In this document: positions 27,894 to 36,778 of the stretch, piece after piece
Numbering within the stretch: position 1 is the stretch's first letter
How the letters are laid out: each line of letters opens with the position of its first letter
Assembly: GCA_044235425.1 (NCBI GenBank)
Contig: JBIIHW010000020.1
Location: 1 to 64,000 of the forward strand
Reading direction: 5' to 3'
Source: JBJSXJ01 sp044235425
GTDB lineage: Bacteria > Planctomycetota > Planctomycetia > Pirellulales > Pirellulaceae
DNA: 64,000 bases
Program-made: the position numbers and the translations under genes
The notes under the pieces: generated by a model
What the model was told of the DNA's origin: nothing
Database searches by the model: none
What the model saw: only the letters and a program-made list of their open reading frames with translations

Positions 27894-29360
27894 ATGTCAT
27901 GGCCAATTTATGATCGTCGTCGTTTCTTGAATGCCGCTGGTCTCGGTGTTGGAGCTGCAGCGATTGAAATGCTCAGTCGGTCGGCGATTTTTCCAACCGC
28001 CGCTGCGCGCGAGACGCAGATCGTAGCTGGATCAATCGCCGATCGGTCCGAGCAGTCCTTGGCGAGTGGAGGGAGAGGGCTGCATCACCCAGCTCGCGTT
28101 AAGCGCGTGATTTTTCTCTATATGTCGGGCGGTCCGAGTCATTTGGAGACCTTCGATTATAAACCGCAGCTCGACAAACTTAGCGGACAGCCGATGCCCA
28201 CATCGATTACAGCTGGGCAGCCAATTGCTCAGTTGCAGGGGCAAGCACTCAAGGTTCAGGGGCATCTGTGCAAGTTTCAGCAGCACGGTGACAGTGGCCA
28301 ATGGGTCAGCAATTTTCTTCCCTGGCAGGCACGACTGGCTGATCAACTGGCGATCGTGCGTTCCGTGGTAACGGATCAAATCAATCATGATCCAGCGCAC
28401 ACGGTCATGAATACGGGAACGGCGATCAGTGGTCGCCCGAGCATGGGAAGCTGGATCGAATATGGCCTTGGTAGCGAAGCGGAGAATCTACCGGGGTTCG
28501 TCGTGATGACGAGCTTTGCGGGTCGCAATCCGCAGCCAATTTCACAGCGCATGTGGGGATCAGGTTTTCTGCCGGGTCGGTTTCAAGGTGTGGAATTTCG
28601 TTCCACAGGTGAACCGGTTTTGTATCTGCAAAATCCGGCTGGTGTGGACGATCGATTACAGCGTGCGGTCGTCGATACGGTCGGTCGCCTGGATCGCCAA
28701 CGTCAAACGAAAGTGCCAAATCCTGACATGGAAACTCGCATCGCACAGTATGAAATGGCGTTCAGGATGCAGGCGAGTGTACCGGAACTGTTGGATCTTG
28801 GTGGCGAACCTGCGCATGTGCTGCAGCACTATGGAGCGGAGCCTGGCGACGGATCATTTGCCTCGAATTGTCTGACCGCGCGACGGCTGATTGAGCGCGG
28901 AGTGCGTTTCGTTCAGCTCTATCATCGCGACTGGGATCATCATGGTGATTTAGTTAAATACATGAATATTTGTTGCCAAGCGACAGACCGCGCGACTTGG
29001 GCTTTGGTAACCGATCTGAAACAGCGCGGACTACTTGACGATACTCTCATCATTTGGGGTGGTGAATTCGGTCGCACTCCGATGTTTCAGGGTAAAGGAG
29101 GACCGGGTCGCGACCATCACATGAAGGGATTCTCCATGTGGTTAGCGGGTGGTGGCATTCGTGGTGGGGTGAGCTATGGTGCCACGGATGAATTGGGATA
29201 TCATGCGGTTGAGAACCGAGTGCATGTGCGCGATTTGCATGCCACCATCCTGCATCTGCTCGGCCTGGACCATCAGCGTCTGTCGTTCATGCACCAGGGG
29301 CTCGACATGCGACTGACGGGAGTTGAGCCGGCGGCGCCGATTACCGGGATCCTCAGGTGA
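27894..29360 (+). CDS. DUF1501 protein, Tat-like leader
   Basis: 488 residues from the ATG at 27894, with GGGAG eleven bases upstream; the frame from 27828 overlaps the preceding gene. Leader DRRRFLNAAGLGVGAAAIEM. Core motifs: MSGGPSHLETFDYKPQLD, INHDPAHTVMNTG, GGEFGRTPMFQ, GPGRDHHMKGFSMWLAGGG. It is the partner of the DUF1549/1553 gene directly upstream. Confidence 0.92.
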   Translation: MSWPIYDRRRFLNAAGLGVGAAAIEMLSRSAIFPTAAARETQIVAGSIADRSEQSLASGGRGLHHPARVKRVIFLYMSGGPSHLETFDYKPQLDKLSGQPMPTSITAGQPIAQLQGQALKVQGHLCKFQQHGDSGQWVSNFLPWQARLADQLAIVRSVVTDQINHDPAHTVMNTGTAISGRPSMGSWIEYGLGSEAENLPGFVVMTSFAGRNPQPISQRMWGSGFLPGRFQGVEFRSTGEPVLYLQNPAGVDDRLQRAVVDTVGRLDRQRQTKVPNPDMETRIAQYEMAFRMQASVPELLDLGGEPAHVLQHYGAEPGDGSFASNCLTARRLIERGVRFVQLYHRDWDHHGDLVKYMNICCQATDRATWALVTDLKQRGLLDDTLIIWGGEFGRTPMFQGKGGPGRDHHMKGFSMWLAGGGIRGGVSYGATDELGYHAVENRVHVRDLHATILHLLGLDHQRLSFMHQGLDMRLTGVEPAAPITGILR

Positions 29361-29403
29361 AACTTTTCCTAGACTGTCAATTTTTATTAGGAGTACTGGT
29401 CGG

Positions 29404-30315
29404 ATGCCGATTCCATTTACTTGTCCTGCCTGTGGGCACTTCACTCAAGTGGACGAGCGTTATGCGGGACAGTCAGGCCCCTGCTCGAACTGTCGTCAAA
29501 TCGTGACGATTCCTTCGGCGGCGGGTGGTGCGCCGCTCATGGGAGCACCTGCCATGGCGGCTCCCGTCATGACCAATGCGCCCGTCAGCTCGGGCTCGGG
29601 CCGATCCGGCGTGAGTATCGTGATGATCCTGCTGGCGGTGCTAGGCGGTGGAGCGATCCTAGTGATTCTGGCGCTTGTTGCGCTGTTGCTACCGGCCGTG
29701 GGCGCAGCTCGCGAGGCCGCTCGCCGTGCCCAGTGTACGAACAATGTGAGGCAAATCGTCCTAGCGATGCATAACTATCACGACACGTTCGGCAGTTTTC
29801 CGCCGGCTTATACCGTAGACGCCAATGGAAAGAAGCTTCACAGCTGGCGCACGCTCATCCTGCCCTTCCTGGATCAAAGCGCGCTTTTTAATCGAATCAA
29901 CCTGAACGAGCCGTGGGACAGCCCTAATAATGCGCCGCTTGCGCTGCTGGCAAGCAAGGTCTACCATTGTCCCAGCCACGCCGCGGGAGATCTGGGTTCT
30001 TCCTACGTGGTAGTCGTCGGCCCCAAGACGATGTTTGAGGGGAATAAAGGCAAAAAAATCTTCGAAATCACCGATGGGACGTCTAATACGGTGATGGTTA
30101 TCGAATCCCAGGGCGTGAACAAGAACTGGATGGAGCCGACGGATCTGGATGTGAATCAGTTCGTACTGGGAACCGGTGCGGGCAGTAATCATCCCAACAC
30201 GTTCACGGCAGGATTCGCGGATGCTTCGGTCCGTTCGCTACCGACCGCGACGGACTCGGGAACTCGCCAAGCGATGAGCACCGCCAGCGGTGGTGAAGTG
30301 TTGATGCTGCCGTAA
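29404..30315 (+). CDS. DUF1559 protein with N-terminal zinc ribbon and membrane segment
   Basis: 303 residues from the ATG at 29404, preceded by AGGAG at 29389-29393. A CPAC ... CSNC zinc ribbon (residues 7-32) is followed by an Ala/Gly linker, a membrane helix (IVMILLAVLGGGAILVILAL, about 75-95), and a DUF1559 domain beginning AREAARRAQCTNNVRQIVLA with the usual NYHDTFGSFPPA. DUF1559 proteins normally have a pseudopilin-type N-terminus; here the ribbon precedes it, as in another common planctomycete subclass. Function unknown. It may be the last gene of the preceding operon, 43 bp after the DUF1501 stop. Confidence 0.88.
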   Translation: MPIPFTCPACGHFTQVDERYAGQSGPCSNCRQIVTIPSAAGGAPLMGAPAMAAPVMTNAPVSSGSGRSGVSIVMILLAVLGGGAILVILALVALLLPAVGAAREAARRAQCTNNVRQIVLAMHNYHDTFGSFPPAYTVDANGKKLHSWRTLILPFLDQSALFNRINLNEPWDSPNNAPLALLASKVYHCPSHAAGDLGSSYVVVVGPKTMFEGNKGKKIFEITDGTSNTVMVIESQGVNKNWMEPTDLDVNQFVLGTGAGSNHPNTFTAGFADASVRSLPTATDSGTRQAMSTASGGEVLMLP

Positions 30316-30363
30316 CCGTTGACGGGTCGGATGCGAGTGACCACACTCCCACACGAGCCCGAC

Positions 30364-31201
30364 GCGCCAGTTTTGAAGTTGCACAGTTCCGACGGCGGCC
30401 CGAAAACTGATCTTGAAAAAAAAACGGCGAGCCTCGTCATGTTCCTGATTGGTTACCAATCACTCAGGGCAAAGCGCGCGGCAAGCGGAAAAAGGGGAGC
30501 CGCTACCACAAGTACAAGTAGGCGCGGCGTAGCTGCCATAGCTTCACCTTCGCTCTGCTTATCACCCCCTCGGGGTATCGAATTCCGCTGCAGATACCGC
30601 ACTACACCAAGGAGTACTGCGAGGCCCGCGGCATGACTCACTTACGACCGCCGAAGCCGCGGCCAATCAAGATACGAGCATCCGAAGGGCCGTTCGCCGA
30701 ACATCGGCGATTGTCCCGCTGGCGAATCGGTCTGAAAGCGAAACCACGGACGTATCACGTCCATCAGGAAACAGCGGATGTCCGCTCGGTAGGCCGGGTG
30801 GCTCTGGTGTTTTCGACCATGACAAACGATCTCTGCGCCGCGAAGCCCCAAGACGTCCTAGTACTGATGACGAACGTCACGCACCTGAAAGCCAGGCAGA
30901 TTGTGGACCTGTACACGTGCCGCTGGCAAATCGAGTTGTTCTTCAAGGAAATCAAATCGCGACTCGGTTTTGACCAATACCGATTCCGCGTGTTTGAGGC
31001 GACGCTGGCCTGGGTGGAAATCGCCCTCAGCACAGTGATTTGCCTGGAGACAATGCGTGCGGAAAAACTGGCGGATCGAAAACTCGACGCGAAAGCCAAG
31101 GAGTGGTGGCGAGTCCAGCGACTGCATGGACTCTGCGAAGCCGTCATTCAACAAGCCTCGGATAAAAAACGGTGAAAACTGTGCAACTTCAAAACTGGCG
31201 C
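30364..31201 (+). mobile_element. Decayed IS4-type insertion sequence with intact inverted repeats
   Basis: Perfect 25-bp terminal inverted repeats: left 30364-30388 (GCGCCAGTTTTGAAGTTGCA onwards) and right 31177-31201. Pairing continues imperfectly outward (AGCCCGA with TCGGGCT), so the true ends may lie about ten bases further out. Inside is a transposase remnant. At 838 bp it is shorter than normal IS4 elements. I see no clear target-site duplication. Confidence 0.85.
30417..31175 (+). pseudogene. IS4-family transposase remnant
   Basis: One reading frame runs from 30417 with an in-frame TAG at 30519-30521, then ITPSGYRIPLQIPHYTKEYC, which looks like the middle of an IS4-type transposase. 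It continues without the expected central section to the C-terminal catalytic helix YTCRWQIELFFKEIK, matching the Y-(2)-R-(3)-E-(6)-K signature of the family. The first ATG-led open part is 30633-31175 (180 codons). A stop codon, a missing N-terminal portion and an apparent internal deletion make it inactive, though its ends could still be moved by a related transposase. Confidence 0.85.
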
Positions 31202-31388
31202 TTCGGGCTAGTGGGTGATCCACTCGTGGCGGCGTGACTCACGCTTCGCATGACTCGCCCTCGTTTACGCCAATGACTCGCCCTCGTTTACGCTTCGGGC
31301 TACGATATCCAGCGTCGGACTTCGTGAACGGTGACTGCTGACTTGATAGCATTCCGCTGTTGCCTCGAGGACACAAAGGGTTGAAGCT
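31202..31388. other. Short intergenic repeat next to the IS end
   Basis: Contains three ACTCGCCCTCGTTTACG-like phrases between 31250 and 31300 and two CTTCGGGCTA phrases (31201 and about 31284). The second resembles the outward extension of the IS right end. No gene. Confidence 0.5.
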
Positions 31389-32900
31389 GTGACGTGCCAA
31401 TCTCTGCGCTGGTTGCGAATCGTGATCGTTCGTGCGCTGACGGTAGCGTTCGCGCTACTTGTTGTGGAATTCGTGGCTGCCGTACCAGCGGCAGAACCTC
31501 AGCCTGATGCAGCCGCGTCCTCGGCTGGTCAAAAACTATTCACGCACCAGTTTCGCGCTCAGGATCCACTCACCCCAGGCGGTGATGGACTGGGACCGCT
31601 GCACAATGAGGTCTCCTGTGCTGGCTGTCATCGACAGAAAGGCATCGGTGGTGCTGGTCCGCTTCAGAAAAACGTCGACGTCATCATCCGCTTGCCAATC
31701 ACCGGACAGCAGTCGGAGAAGAGCAGGCAAGAGCGCGCGAGTCGTGCGGCTGACTTGCATCCGGGACTCGCAAGTAATCCTAGTCAGGGCGTTGCGACGG
31801 TTCTTCATCGCAGTGCCACGACCGAAGGTTATGCGGCCTGGCGGGCGAAGCTGCTAGGAGCCAAGCTTTCCGATCGCGCGTCGTTCGCGGATGTCGTACG
31901 TGCCGAAGAGGCACTGGATGATCGGCTGCGGCGCGCAGCGGGCTCGGTGGAGTTCAAAACGCAGGGAGTGGCGATGCAACGTGTGCAGCGTTCCACGCCG
32001 GCATTATTTGGCGCGGGGCTCATCGATCAGATTCCTGATGCGGTGATCCGTGAGCAAGCTCAATCGCTGGCGCATCGTTCACTGGGCATTCAGGGTGTCG
32101 TTCCCACGGCGGTGCCGGAGCGGCCGGATCCACTGGGTGATCCGAATCAGATTCAGAATCAACCGCGAGCCGTCGCTGGCAAATTTGGTTGGCGAGGCCA
32201 AACCGGTTCGCTCCGTCAATTCGTGCTCAACGCCTGTGCCAACGAATTGGGTCTCGAAATCCCTAACCATGCTCAGCCGACTCACCCACAGCGCACCGAC
32301 TACTCACCGCCCGGCTTCGATCTCACTCGACAGCAGTGCGAGGAGTTGATCGAGTTCGTCGCTCAGCTCCCGCGCCCACGACAAGAGTTACCCTCGGATC
32401 CTGCAGATCGACAGTTGGTGGAGCGTGGCGAAGCGTTATTCAATCGTATTGGTTGTGCCGCCTGTCATGTGAAGAACCTGGGGAATGTCGACGGCCTCTA
32501 CAGTGATCTCCTGCTGCACGATCTGGGGAAAGATTTATCCGACTTCGCCGGGGCGAATCCAAGTCGTCCCTTTTCGAGTGGAGGAATTCCAGGGCTCAAT
32601 TTCACCTCGATGAATTTCGAGCAATTGGTGCAGTTCTATACGGGCGGAGTGTTTACGGAATCGCCGGAACTTCGCCAAAAGTGGAAGACACCGCCGCTCT
32701 GGGGCGTGCGTGATTCCGCACCGTATTTGCATGATGGTCGAGCGTCAACGTTGGACGACGCGATCCGGCTGCACGCAGGCGAGGCCAAGCAGGTGACACA
32801 GGCGTACAAAGCTTTGAGCGGTATGGAACGCGAGCAGTTGCTGGCGTTCCTTAAGACGCTGGCAGCACCCGCGGTGCCGCCCGTGAACTCACCACTTTAA
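31389..32900 (+). CDS. Secreted di-heme oxidoreductase (DHOR family)
   Basis: 503 residues with an N-terminal export signal (VRALTVAFALLVVEFVAAVP). Two c-type heme motifs are seen: CAGCH (about 77-81) and CAACH (about 356-360). FTHQFRAQDPLTPGGDGLGP and the C-terminal LWGVRDSAPYLHDGRASTLDDAI are typical of the di-heme oxidoreductase/thiol oxidoreductase family, related to MauG and bacterial cytochrome c peroxidases. It probably moves electrons in the periplasm; the substrate is unknown. Its 3' end overlaps the convergent S1-protein gene by 12 bp. Confidence 0.88.
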   Translation: MTCQSLRWLRIVIVRALTVAFALLVVEFVAAVPAAEPQPDAAASSAGQKLFTHQFRAQDPLTPGGDGLGPLHNEVSCAGCHRQKGIGGAGPLQKNVDVIIRLPITGQQSEKSRQERASRAADLHPGLASNPSQGVATVLHRSATTEGYAAWRAKLLGAKLSDRASFADVVRAEEALDDRLRRAAGSVEFKTQGVAMQRVQRSTPALFGAGLIDQIPDAVIREQAQSLAHRSLGIQGVVPTAVPERPDPLGDPNQIQNQPRAVAGKFGWRGQTGSLRQFVLNACANELGLEIPNHAQPTHPQRTDYSPPGFDLTRQQCEELIEFVAQLPRPRQELPSDPADRQLVERGEALFNRIGCAACHVKNLGNVDGLYSDLLLHDLGKDLSDFAGANPSRPFSSGGIPGLNFTSMNFEQLVQFYTGGVFTESPELRQKWKTPPLWGVRDSAPYLHDGRASTLDDAIRLHAGEAKQVTQAYKALSGMEREQLLAFLKTLAAPAVPPVNSPL

Positions 32901-34739
32901 TCCCAGACCTTCACCACCAGTGGGACGATCAAAGCCGCCTTTGAGTGGTCCGGGGCGCTTCTTGATCACTGGTTCACGGGGTGCCTCTTCGCCCTCCTCG
33001 ACCGCAGCCTTGGCGGCCTGAGGAGCGTTCATGAGTGCTTTCAAAGATAGTCCGATGCGCTGATTCTCTTCATCGATCGTGAGAATCTTGACTTCTACTT
33101 CCTGGCCTTCTTGCACGACATTTCCAACTTGATTGACTCGCTGGTGAGCGAGTTCGGAAATGTGAATCAAGCCTTCGACACCGGGAGCCAATTTCACGAA
33201 GGCGCCGAACTTGGCCAGTCGAGTGACGGGACCACGCACGGTCGCTCCAACTGGGAAGCGCGAGTTGATATTTGCCCACGGATGTTCTTGCAAGCTGCGT
33301 AGGGAGAGTCCGATCTTGTTTGTCTGTGGATCGAATCGCTCCACGCGCACTTGTACCTTCTGGCCTTCCTTCAGCACATCGCTGGGATGCTTGACCCGTT
33401 CCCAGCTGAGTTGACTGAGATGAATCAATCCATCCGCTCCACCTAAGTCGACGAAGGCACCAAAATCTTCGATTTTGCGAACCACGCCCTCACGGATCTG
33501 ACCGACTTGCAGATCCTGATAGAAGGCTCGTTTGGCATCTTCTTTTTCCCGTTCCAACATGGCACGTCGGCTGAGCACTAAGTTGCGACGCTGCGGATTG
33601 GCTTCCGTAATCACGCACAACATCTTCTGTCCGACGAACTCCGCCGTGTCTTCTACTCGGTAGATGGCAATCTGGCTGATCGGAATGAAGCCTCGCAAGC
33701 GATTCACTTCACATTCTAACCCGCCGGTGTTAGCTCCTGTCACCTTCGCCTCGACCACCGATCCTTCGCGAATGTCACTCCAGTCAGCGACTTCGACGGA
33801 GGCACCTGGAATGACAACTTCATAGAAGCCATCCTCGGCATTGAAACTCTTGATCACGACGTCGTACTGCTGACCCGGTTCGGGTGGATCGCGGAACTGA
33901 CGAGTGGAAGCGACGCCTTCATGGCGGCCATCGAGCGAGAAAAAGACATTGTCGCCGTGGACGCGTACGATGGTGGCGGAGCGGCGAGAGTCGAGTTCCA
34001 TCAGGTCGCGCGTAGCACCACCCATAGCGCCACCGGTCGTGAGAAGATCATCAAGCGACTGACCGCCCAGTGCGGCGGCCATCTCGGCCTCCAAGTCGGC
34101 GGACAAAGCGTCGCGTCGCGAGGGCTTGGGAACGGCCGGTGGCAGGCGCTGTTCGGCCACGACGATCGGTTGCTTTTTTTTCTGAGGACCAGAACCACGC
34201 GGCGGTCGCTCTCGCCTCTCACCGACCGTCACCGCGCCTCCTTCGGGCACTGGCACAGGAGCGGCCGCTCGCGCTGCTTCCGAGAGCGGAGCGGGGGCAG
34301 GAGCCACGGGCGAACTGGCAACGGGTACCGCAGGAGTCTCGGCGCCGGTAGCAGAGGATTCGGTAGCAGAGGATTCGGTAGCAGAGGATTCGGTAGCAGA
34401 GGATTCGGTAGCAGAGGATTCGGTAGCAGAGGATTCGATGGCAGAGGGTTCGGTGGCAGGTGATTCAGTGACAGCGGCGGGCAGTGCGGGAGCCACGGTG
34501 GCGTCAGCGGGTTTCGCGGGCGAGGGACGTGGTGGGAGAGGCGTAGCCGGTCGAACGGGGCGAGCGATCGGCTGCGCGGCGGCAGCGGGGCCCGTCGGGC
34601 GACTGGTGAAATGACGCCGCTCGCCACCCGTAGCACCCAGTGGCAATCGGCTGGCCAGAGGTCCGGGCGCCGAGGCTGGCTTGGCGCTGGAGTCGTTGGT
34701 TTCGTTCGCTTCGTTCTTCTCGTTTTGCTCTGACGTCAT
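32889..34739 (-). CDS. S1 RNA-binding domain protein (ribosomal protein S1-like) with long disordered N-terminus
   Basis: 616 residues from the ATG at 34739. The first ~225 residues are low-complexity: Glu/Asn-rich start, Ala/Pro stretches, a run of SATES repeats encoded by a 15-bp tandem unit (about 34349-34438), then a basic segment. Four S1 domains follow (about 250-320, 325-395, 415-485, 500-575); the last two are the most canonical (GQIREGVVRKIEDFGAFVDL and GATVRGPVTRLAKFGAFVKL). Proteins of this form bind mRNA on the 30S subunit. I infer translation or RNA metabolism, not necessarily the main S1 of this organism. The tail ends in GGFDRPTGGEGLGL. Confidence 0.9.
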   Translation of the reverse strand: MTSEQNEKNEANETNDSSAKPASAPGPLASRLPLGATGGERRHFTSRPTGPAAAAQPIARPVRPATPLPPRPSPAKPADATVAPALPAAVTESPATEPSAIESSATESSATESSATESSATESSATESSATGAETPAVPVASSPVAPAPAPLSEAARAAAPVPVPEGGAVTVGERRERPPRGSGPQKKKQPIVVAEQRLPPAVPKPSRRDALSADLEAEMAAALGGQSLDDLLTTGGAMGGATRDLMELDSRRSATIVRVHGDNVFFSLDGRHEGVASTRQFRDPPEPGQQYDVVIKSFNAEDGFYEVVIPGASVEVADWSDIREGSVVEAKVTGANTGGLECEVNRLRGFIPISQIAIYRVEDTAEFVGQKMLCVITEANPQRRNLVLSRRAMLEREKEDAKRAFYQDLQVGQIREGVVRKIEDFGAFVDLGGADGLIHLSQLSWERVKHPSDVLKEGQKVQVRVERFDPQTNKIGLSLRSLQEHPWANINSRFPVGATVRGPVTRLAKFGAFVKLAPGVEGLIHISELAHQRVNQVGNVVQEGQEVEVKILTIDEENQRIGLSLKALMNAPQAAKAAVEEGEEAPREPVIKKRPGPLKGGFDRPTGGEGLGLKW

Positions 34740-34845
34740 CGCTCGATCCCTAACAGGTCTCTGCAAAAAAATGGAAGGGATAGTTTAACAGCGGCTGGAG
34801 TGCTCTGGTAGTGACGAGCGGCGAGTAGCGGTAGAATCGGCCGAC

Positions 34846-35508
34846 ATGAATTCCAGCACTCCGATTCCCATTTTCGACCCGACTCGCTACGCCCCGTGCC
34901 TCCACGGCCTGCTCACCCCTCTGCCGCTCAACGAACTCCTCTTCCCCGATCCGCGAACGGTACCTCCGACTGGTACGGCAGAAGAGCGTCGTCGGTTCCG
35001 CGAAAACCTGGAGCGATTGACGGTGGAGCAGTTGGCGGGAGGACGACCAGTAGCCGATCAACAAAAGCTCCGCTGCTGCCTGTCTGCCCTGTGGCTTTTA
35101 CACGATTTTCCCGACGAATCGCATCGCATCAGTCAGGAAATTGAGACGCCCGAGGGCAGTTATTGGCATGGCATCATGCATCGTCGGGAGGGCGATTTTG
35201 GGAATGCGAAATATTGGTTTCGGCGAGTGGGAAGGCATCGGCTCTGGGAGTCGCTGATGCCGCAGGCTCGGCAGATGATTTGCGGCTCGTCCCCGAGTGC
35301 CGCTGGGACCGATGCGGACTCGCGGTCGCCCTTGGGGAGTGAGGATCGAGCTTTGTCGGCCTGGCTGGAACGCCCCACCTGGGACTCGCTGAGCTTGGTA
35401 GATTTGTGTGAGCGGGCGACGGCGAGCGGTGAAGCGGCACTGACGATGAGCCTCCGAAGACTGACTCAACTGGAGTGGTTGGCCTGGTTTGATTTTTGTT
35501 ATCAGTAG
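34846..35508 (+). CDS. Conserved hypothetical protein
   Basis: 220 residues, soluble, with no signal peptide or membrane helix. The clearest segment is DESHRISQEIETPEGSYWHG followed by IMHRREGDFGNAKYWFRRVG, a motif seen in conserved planctomycete and other bacterial proteins of unknown function. It is divergent from the S1 gene (106 bp apart) and 9 bp upstream of the next gene, so the two are likely co-transcribed. Confidence 0.75.
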   Translation: MNSSTPIPIFDPTRYAPCLHGLLTPLPLNELLFPDPRTVPPTGTAEERRRFRENLERLTVEQLAGGRPVADQQKLRCCLSALWLLHDFPDESHRISQEIETPEGSYWHGIMHRREGDFGNAKYWFRRVGRHRLWESLMPQARQMICGSSPSAAGTDADSRSPLGSEDRALSAWLERPTWDSLSLVDLCERATASGEAALTMSLRRLTQLEWLAWFDFCYQ

Positions 35509-35517
35509 GGTATTGCG

Positions 35518-36027
35518 ATGGCGTTTCAGTTTCAATGTCCGCGTGGCCATCTACTGGAAGGTGAACCGTCACAGGCCGGCCAGCCTTGTACGTGTCCGGT
35601 GTGCGGCATGCTGTTTCTTATTCCTGCGCCGCTGGCCGCTCCTGTTTCCTACCCTGGTCCCACAGTCTCGGCGCTGCCACCTGATTATGGGGCCGTCGAA
35701 CAGCCCAAACCGGAACCCGAACCGGAACCGGAACCCGAACCTGAACCGGCTCCCGCACCCGTGCCGCCAAAGCCGCTGCACATACCGTGTCCCAACGACC
35801 ATGAACTGGAAGTGCCCATCGACATGCTCGGGCAACTGGTCGCCTGCCCACATTGCGGCGAACAGTTCACGCTCTATGAACGGGACAGCGTGGAGTGGAA
35901 GCGGAAGTTTGAAATGGAGCAGGAGCGACGCTGGAAGCGTACGGGCGATTTCTGGTTAAAGCTGTCAATCTTTGTCGCCGTTTTCGTCCTCCTCGGACTC
36001 ATCACCTTGATTGCGATGAGCAGCTGA
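35518..36027 (+). CDS. Membrane-anchored double zinc-ribbon protein
   Basis: 169 residues. Two Cys pairs occur in each of two ribbons: CPRGH ... CTCPVCG (residues 8-32) and CPNDHELEVP ... CPHCGEQF (about 91-121). They are separated by a Pro/Glu repeat (EPEPEPEP) and a Pro-rich linker. One C-terminal membrane helix (LSIFVAVFVLLGLITLIAM) anchors it, with the ribbons predicted to be cytoplasmic. Function unknown. Confidence 0.75.
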   Translation: MAFQFQCPRGHLLEGEPSQAGQPCTCPVCGMLFLIPAPLAAPVSYPGPTVSALPPDYGAVEQPKPEPEPEPEPEPEPAPAPVPPKPLHIPCPNDHELEVPIDMLGQLVACPHCGEQFTLYERDSVEWKRKFEMEQERRWKRTGDFWLKLSIFVAVFVLLGLITLIAMSS

Positions 36028-36033
36028 TGAAGT

Positions 36034-36690
36034 GTGAGTCAGCGAAAGGGCGGAGCCGTAGCATGCGGTAGCCCGGTGCGCGAGCCGCTGGAGCTCCCGC
36101 GCCGTACGTTCTCCGTGATTCGCATTCTTCCGAAACGGCGGAGCCGTGGCATATCGCGGGTACGGGCGGCGGTTCGGAACGGCGGAGCCGTGGCATTCGA
36201 TAGCCAGGCGTGTAAACGCCTGGACTCGCCCCACAAACACGTTTTGTGAATCGCGGAGCGATGACATTGACTTCGCCTTGGCGAGTCCCGCTCGACGCCA
36301 CACCAATGCCACGGCTCCGCCGTTCCGAATTTTTTATACAAATCGAGAAGAGCGGGCTGTGCCGAGTACCAGGGGCTCACGCCACCTGGCTATCCAATGC
36401 CATCGCTCCGCGATTTCGGAGGCATCGAACGGCGGAGCCGTGGCACATCGCCGGTGCGGCCGCCGGTTCGAAACGGCGGAGCCGTGGCACATCGCCGATG
36501 CGGCCGCCGGTCCGAAACGGCGGAGCCGTGGCATATCGCCGGTGCGGGCGGCGGTCCGGAACGGCGGAGCCGTGAGATGTCGCCGGTGCGGCCGCCGGTT
36601 CGAAACGGCGGAGCCGTGGCATTTGATAGCCAGGGGCGCGAGCCCCTGGTGCTCTCGCGCCGCAAGTTCTCCGGAATCGCGGAGCGATGA
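36034..36690. repeat. 44-bp tandem array and scattered hairpin modules
   Basis: GGCGGAGCCGTGG boxes start at 36137 and 36181, then at 36431, 36475, 36519, 36563 and 36607, always 44 bp apart; the filler is variants of CATATCGCCGGTGCGGCCGCCG. Hairpin modules interrupt it: CCAGGCGTGTAAACGCCTGG (about 36206) and CCAGGGGCGCGAGCCCCTGG (about 36632), each followed by a GCGGAGCGATG box. No gene is present; open frames here are by-products of stop-free repeats. Confidence 0.88.
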
Positions 36691-36778
36691 CATTGACTTC
36701 GCCTTGGCGAGTCAACCGCCACGCAGCGCCAATTCCATCGCTCCGCGATTCCGGATTTCATTGCGGGAAACGGTCGGT

